DNA from: Oscillospiraceae bacterium
GTDB taxonomy: Bacteria > Bacillota > Clostridia > Oscillospirales > Oscillospiraceae
Reading direction: 5' to 3'
Assembly: GCA_902802045.1 (NCBI GenBank)
Contig: CADCKQ010000001.1
Coordinates: 246,759-310,758, forward strand
DNA: 64,000 nt
The translations under genes and the position numbers were made by a program. The notes below the pieces were generated by a model. The model was not told the origin of the DNA. It was given only the letters and a program-made list of their open reading frames with translations, and made no database searches. Below, in pieces: positions 61,657 to 64,000 of the stretch (position 1 is the stretch's first letter; the number at the start of each line of letters is the position of its first letter).

Positions 61657-61757
61657 TTTCTTTTTCCTTTCAGTATATTTCTTTCTCCAATGGCCAAGTA
61701 TAAAGTATCGAAAGGCGCCTGAATTCAGGCATTCGCTTTACACCTCGCGCACGGACT
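61657..61757 (-). promoter_or_regulatory. rpsO leader with stable hairpin, candidate autoregulatory site
   Basis: About 100 bases of leader precede the S15 start. A perfect 14-bp palindrome GCCTGAATTCAGGC, extended by AAAG / CTTT outer pairs, forms a hairpin at about 61712-61740. S15 represses its own mRNA through leader structures in several bacteria; here this is only inferred from position and folding. Confidence 0.45.
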
Positions 61758-61762
61758 GTGGA

Positions 61763-61791
61763 ATAATATCAAAAATAGCGCTGTATGTCAA
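61763..61791 (-). promoter_or_regulatory. rpsO promoter
   Basis: Minus strand TTGACA (61786-61791), 17-base spacer, TATTAT (61763-61768). Near-consensus and well placed. Confidence 0.85.
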
Positions 61792-61832
61792 TATTTTTCA
61801 TAGTTTTTTACATTTTATTCTTGATTTTGCGA

Positions 61833-61861
61833 TTGAAAAATAAGCGCCGCTGATACATAAT
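61833..61861 (+). promoter_or_regulatory. promoter immediately before the VanX-like gene
   Basis: TTGAAA (61833-61838), 17-base spacer, CATAAT (61856-61861). Initiation would fall at about 61868, only a few bases before the ATG at 61870. Confidence 0.5.
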
Positions 61862-61869
61862 CATTTCAG

Positions 61870-62670
61870 ATGAAAAACAGCAGGTCTTCAAAAAAACTAT
61901 ATCTGATCTCTCTTGCGGGTGCCTGTGTCGTCATGCTTGCTCTGATGATTGCGCTGATAACGCAGCTCGCCGCTATTGCAGAGGAAAACCGTGTTCAAAG
62001 CCATGGTTCTGAAGGTCAGGCTCTGCCCTCCGCTGCGGAGGCGCCTTCTCCGGAGCCGACTCCGGAAATAACGCCAACACCTGAGCCCGTTTCATATGTG
62101 CACATCCCTCACGCTGTTGACCTGAGAGAATATCTTCCGGATGCGCAGTTTGATATCATCAATGCCACGGAAAACAATGTAACCGGGAGAATTCTTTATC
62201 CCGCGATTCCTCTGATGGAGGAGGAATCTGCGGCTCTGCTCAAGGAAGCATATGAAATATTTAAAGCCGACGGTTATACGATGGTCATATATGACGCCTA
62301 CAGGCCGAAATCCGCGCAGAAGGCTCTGTACGATATCGTTAAAGATCATCGTTTTATTGCGGACCCGTACAATTCCAGGTCCTGGCATAACCTTGGACGG
62401 GCTGTGGATATATCTCTTGCACATTCCGAGACAGGCGAGCTTCTTGAAATGCCCTCTCCTATGCACACTTTTAACGAATCGGCCATGAGGCGCTTTCATG
62501 ATTCCTGGAGTCCGGAAGTCCGGCAAAATGTAGATTATATGACAGATGTCATGACTTCCTGCGGATTCGGAACGATCACATCCGAGTGGTGGCATTTTGA
62601 ATATACCGGTTCAGGATATTTTCTTGAAGACGATATGGATCTTGAGTTCCTGGCGAACCGGGTCTCTTAG
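61870..62670 (+). CDS. membrane-anchored VanX-like D-Ala-D-Ala dipeptidase (M15 family)
   Basis: A 266-residue protein. An N-terminal basic stretch (KNSRSSKK) and hydrophobic helix at about 10-35 anchor it outside the membrane. A Pro/Thr/Glu-rich linker runs to about 75. The catalytic part has the zinc site H173xxGxxxD180 (WHNLGRAVD) and EWWH (His242, with Glu239 as base), a pattern of VanX/DdpX-type dipeptidases. It probably trims cell-wall D-Ala-D-Ala peptides; vancomycin resistance cannot be claimed, since vanH, vanA and regulators are absent. No ribosome binding site is seen. Confidence 0.85.
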   Translation: MKNSRSSKKLYLISLAGACVVMLALMIALITQLAAIAEENRVQSHGSEGQALPSAAEAPSPEPTPEITPTPEPVSYVHIPHAVDLREYLPDAQFDIINATENNVTGRILYPAIPLMEEESAALLKEAYEIFKADGYTMVIYDAYRPKSAQKALYDIVKDHRFIADPYNSRSWHNLGRAVDISLAHSETGELLEMPSPMHTFNESAMRRFHDSWSPEVRQNVDYMTDVMTSCGFGTITSEWWHFEYTGSGYFLEDDMDLEFLANRVS

Positions 62671-62708
62671 GCCCCGAAGAGCAGAAAAACCCTGATTAAC
62701 TGTGAATA

Positions 62709-62741
62709 CTAAAGGCAGGCCTTTACAGGTCTGCCTTTTAA
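62709..62741. terminator. terminator between converging genes
   Basis: AAAGGCAGGCC and GGTCTGCCTTT (one G-U pair) form an 11-bp stem with a 6-base loop, flanked by short A and T runs. It ends the VanX-like gene and may serve the anti-sigma gene too. Confidence 0.75.
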
Positions 62742-62789
62742 ATAGTTCAGGAAACTATTGTCAACTATATTTTTTGCTTTTTTGCGTTT

Positions 62790-63665
62790 TTATCCTACGC
62801 CGCCGTCCATAAAGACATATTTGTTTTCGAAATCCTCCTGTGTCAGGATCTTGCCTGTCTGCCGGATCTCCAGGTTCTCTGCAACTTTGACAATCGTATC
62901 CATATCCAGCATTCCGGCGACCGTAATTATCCAGCCTTCATCCGCGTTTGACAGCAGAACATAGTTATATTCAATGGAATACTCCTCCTGCCCGAATTCC
63001 GGACGTGCCCCGATCTGCTGGGATGCATGAAACTTCAATACGTCCAGGTCTCCCCACTGCTCCTCCGTTATATCGCCCGGAGTATGATAGAGCATCAGTA
63101 TGGCCCCTCCGTCGTTGAACATGGACATGCTGTATCTCTCTATGAGGAGCGGCTGTCCTATATCCTGATAGACCCTCATATCCTCCGGCGCCCAGCAGCC
63201 GAGCGTTTCCGCGGAAAAACGGGTAAACCATGTGTCCTTGTCTATATTTGACTCAGGAATGCTGAATCCAAGCGTTTCGGGGAGTTCAAACGGCAGGTAT
63301 CCCGGCCTGAATTCTATTTCTTTGCTCTCCTCCTTCTCCGGAAATGTCAGAGCAAGCTTGGCATCATGCCATTCAAGAAAACCTTCTTCGTTTTCAGACC
63401 ATTTTATCCTGAAAGTCTCATCAGGGTCAGGAACCCGTTCTGAGACCGAGAACAGCCTCGCGGCAAATGCCGTGATGGTCAGAAAACAGGCTATGGCTGC
63501 GGCAATAAGAATTATTCTCCTGGTATCTCTGATCTGCTTCTTTGTACTTATTTTTGTTTCCGTTGTTTTATCCTCCCTGTAATATCCGAGGAGGTCAGCC
63601 GCAGATTCCAGATAGTCGGGGCGGATGTCGCTCATGGCATCAAGCAATTTATCCCGGTTCAGCAT
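62790..63665 (-). CDS. DUF4367 membrane protein, probable anti-sigma partner
   Basis: A 291-residue protein. The cytoplasmic N-terminus (about 1-48, RPDYLESAADLLGYY) precedes a single membrane helix at about 50-68 and an outer DUF4367-type domain. It overlaps the stop of the ECF sigma gene by seven bases, the usual layout for a sigma factor and its membrane-bound regulator. No zinc-binding anti-sigma motif (HxxxCxxC) is seen in the N-terminal part, so the mechanism may differ from ZAS factors. Confidence 0.75.
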   Translation of the reverse strand: MLNRDKLLDAMSDIRPDYLESAADLLGYYREDKTTETKISTKKQIRDTRRIILIAAAIACFLTITAFAARLFSVSERVPDPDETFRIKWSENEEGFLEWHDAKLALTFPEKEESKEIEFRPGYLPFELPETLGFSIPESNIDKDTWFTRFSAETLGCWAPEDMRVYQDIGQPLLIERYSMSMFNDGGAILMLYHTPGDITEEQWGDLDVLKFHASQQIGARPEFGQEEYSIEYNYVLLSNADEGWIITVAGMLDMDTIVKVAENLEIRQTGKILTQEDFENKYVFMDGGVG

Positions 63666-64000
63666 AGACCCTCCTCCTTCAATTCTGATTGCAGTTTTTT
63701 TCGTGTCCGATGAAGCATGCTCTTGATCTTTCCGATGGAAAACCCTGTCCTTTTGCTGATCTCATAAAGAGAAGCGGCATAAAAATATCTGGCTGTAAAA
63801 ACATCTCTTATCTCGGGGCTGAGAGAAGAAAGGACCCTGTTGACCGATTCGGCCAGTTCTCCTTTTTCAACTTCCTTCTGCGGATCGCTGTCTCCGGGAA
63901 TACAATCGGCAAGCTCGTCGAACAAAAGAGGTATTTCTCCGCCTCCGCGTTTTTTTGCATGGTCGGATCGCCATCGGCTCAGAGCAATATTTCTGGTGAC
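63659..64000 (-). CDS. ECF-type RNA polymerase sigma factor (3' part)
   Basis: The last 113 codons of a sigma-70-family ECF factor; the 5' part runs off the right edge. The edge-near residues VTRNIALSRWRSDHAKKRGGG are the end of region 2 and start of the linker (cited in part: ARNIALSRWR-like). Region 4 is plain: LSSLSPEIRDVFTARYFY, then the helix-turn-helix LYEISKRTGFSIGKIKSML. It most likely transcribes its own operon together with the DUF4367 gene in response to an envelope signal. Confidence 0.9.
   Translation of the reverse strand, partial: VTRNIALSRWRSDHAKKRGGGEIPLLFDELADCIPGDSDPQKEVEKGELAESVNRVLSSLSPEIRDVFTARYFYAASLYEISKRTGFSIGKIKSMLHRTRKKLQSELKEEGLC

Noticed and set aside
61870..62670. 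VanX-like gene considered as evidence for glycopeptide resistance
   Set aside because: No vanH, vanA or two-component genes are nearby; chromosomal D-Ala-D-Ala peptidases of this family are common in anaerobes.

Overview
The window looks like a chromosomal segment of an anaerobic, low-to-mid GC Gram-positive bacterium of the class Clostridia, probably a gut member of the Oscillospirales/Lachnospirales type. The evidence is the strong AGGAGG-type ribosome binding sites, lipoproteins with LCAC/LAACG lipoboxes, the oxygen-sensitive style of enzyme repertoire (radical SAM AmrS, an EFR1-type flavodoxin-ferredoxin, a LarA-type nickel racemase homologue), an ECF sigma factor with a DUF4367 partner, and large glycan-catabolism loci with LacI and AraC regulators. 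No rRNA, tRNA, CRISPR array, phage or transposase gene was seen. Promoters, operators and terminators below were read by eye.

0-9 kb: the 5' end of a hotdog thioesterase, a small membrane protein, a metallophosphoesterase with an internal insertion, a Memo-AMMECR1 fusion followed by its radical SAM partner AmrS, a Sel1-repeat lipoprotein with a cysteine-less thioredoxin-like domain, and a three-gene ADP-ribosylation operon (SirTM sirtuin, DUF1848 protein, zinc macrodomain hydrolase). A VWA protein follows, with a leader hairpin that covers its ribosome binding site.

9-26.5 kb: a rhamnoside utilisation region on the minus strand. It has a ribose-type ABC importer (ATPase, permease, binding protein, permease), a GH3 enzyme with an Asp/His dyad, beta-phosphoglucomutase, a GH78 alpha-L-rhamnosidase, rhamnulokinase, two fucose/arabinose-isomerase-fold isomerases and rhamnulose-1-phosphate aldolase. 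A divergent AraC regulator fused to a catalytically degenerate GH39 domain faces the importer. One of the isomerase genes has its own promoter and is bracketed by a 77-78 bp direct repeat.

26.6-48.6 kb: a large divergon around a LacI-family regulator. The minus arm has a class II aldolase, a YczE-like membrane protein, a KdgK-like kinase, 6-phosphogluconate dehydrogenase, a fructuronate-reductase-like SDR and a LarA homologue. The plus arm has lacI, a CUT1 importer, a cupin, split transketolase, a TIM-barrel isomerase, a Gfo/Idh oxidoreductase, a hydrolase, a PfkB kinase, a ParB-like/BMP fusion, UxaC and UxaE. Taken together the genes suggest a hexuronate route that passes through mannonate and gluconate into the oxidative pentose phosphate pathway. 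No mannonate dehydratase (UxuA) or KDPG aldolase is present in the window.

48.6-64 kb: mostly housekeeping genes on the minus strand: nitrilase-family amidase, uracil-DNA glycosylase, a membrane-anchored glycosidase-like protein, RpiB, a PMT-type glycosyltransferase, an rRNA methyltransferase, an EFR1 protein, a CofE-like ligase, two CNNM transporters, PNPase and ribosomal protein S15. A VanX-like peptidase lies on the plus strand. An anti-sigma-like protein and the 3' part of an ECF sigma factor close the window.
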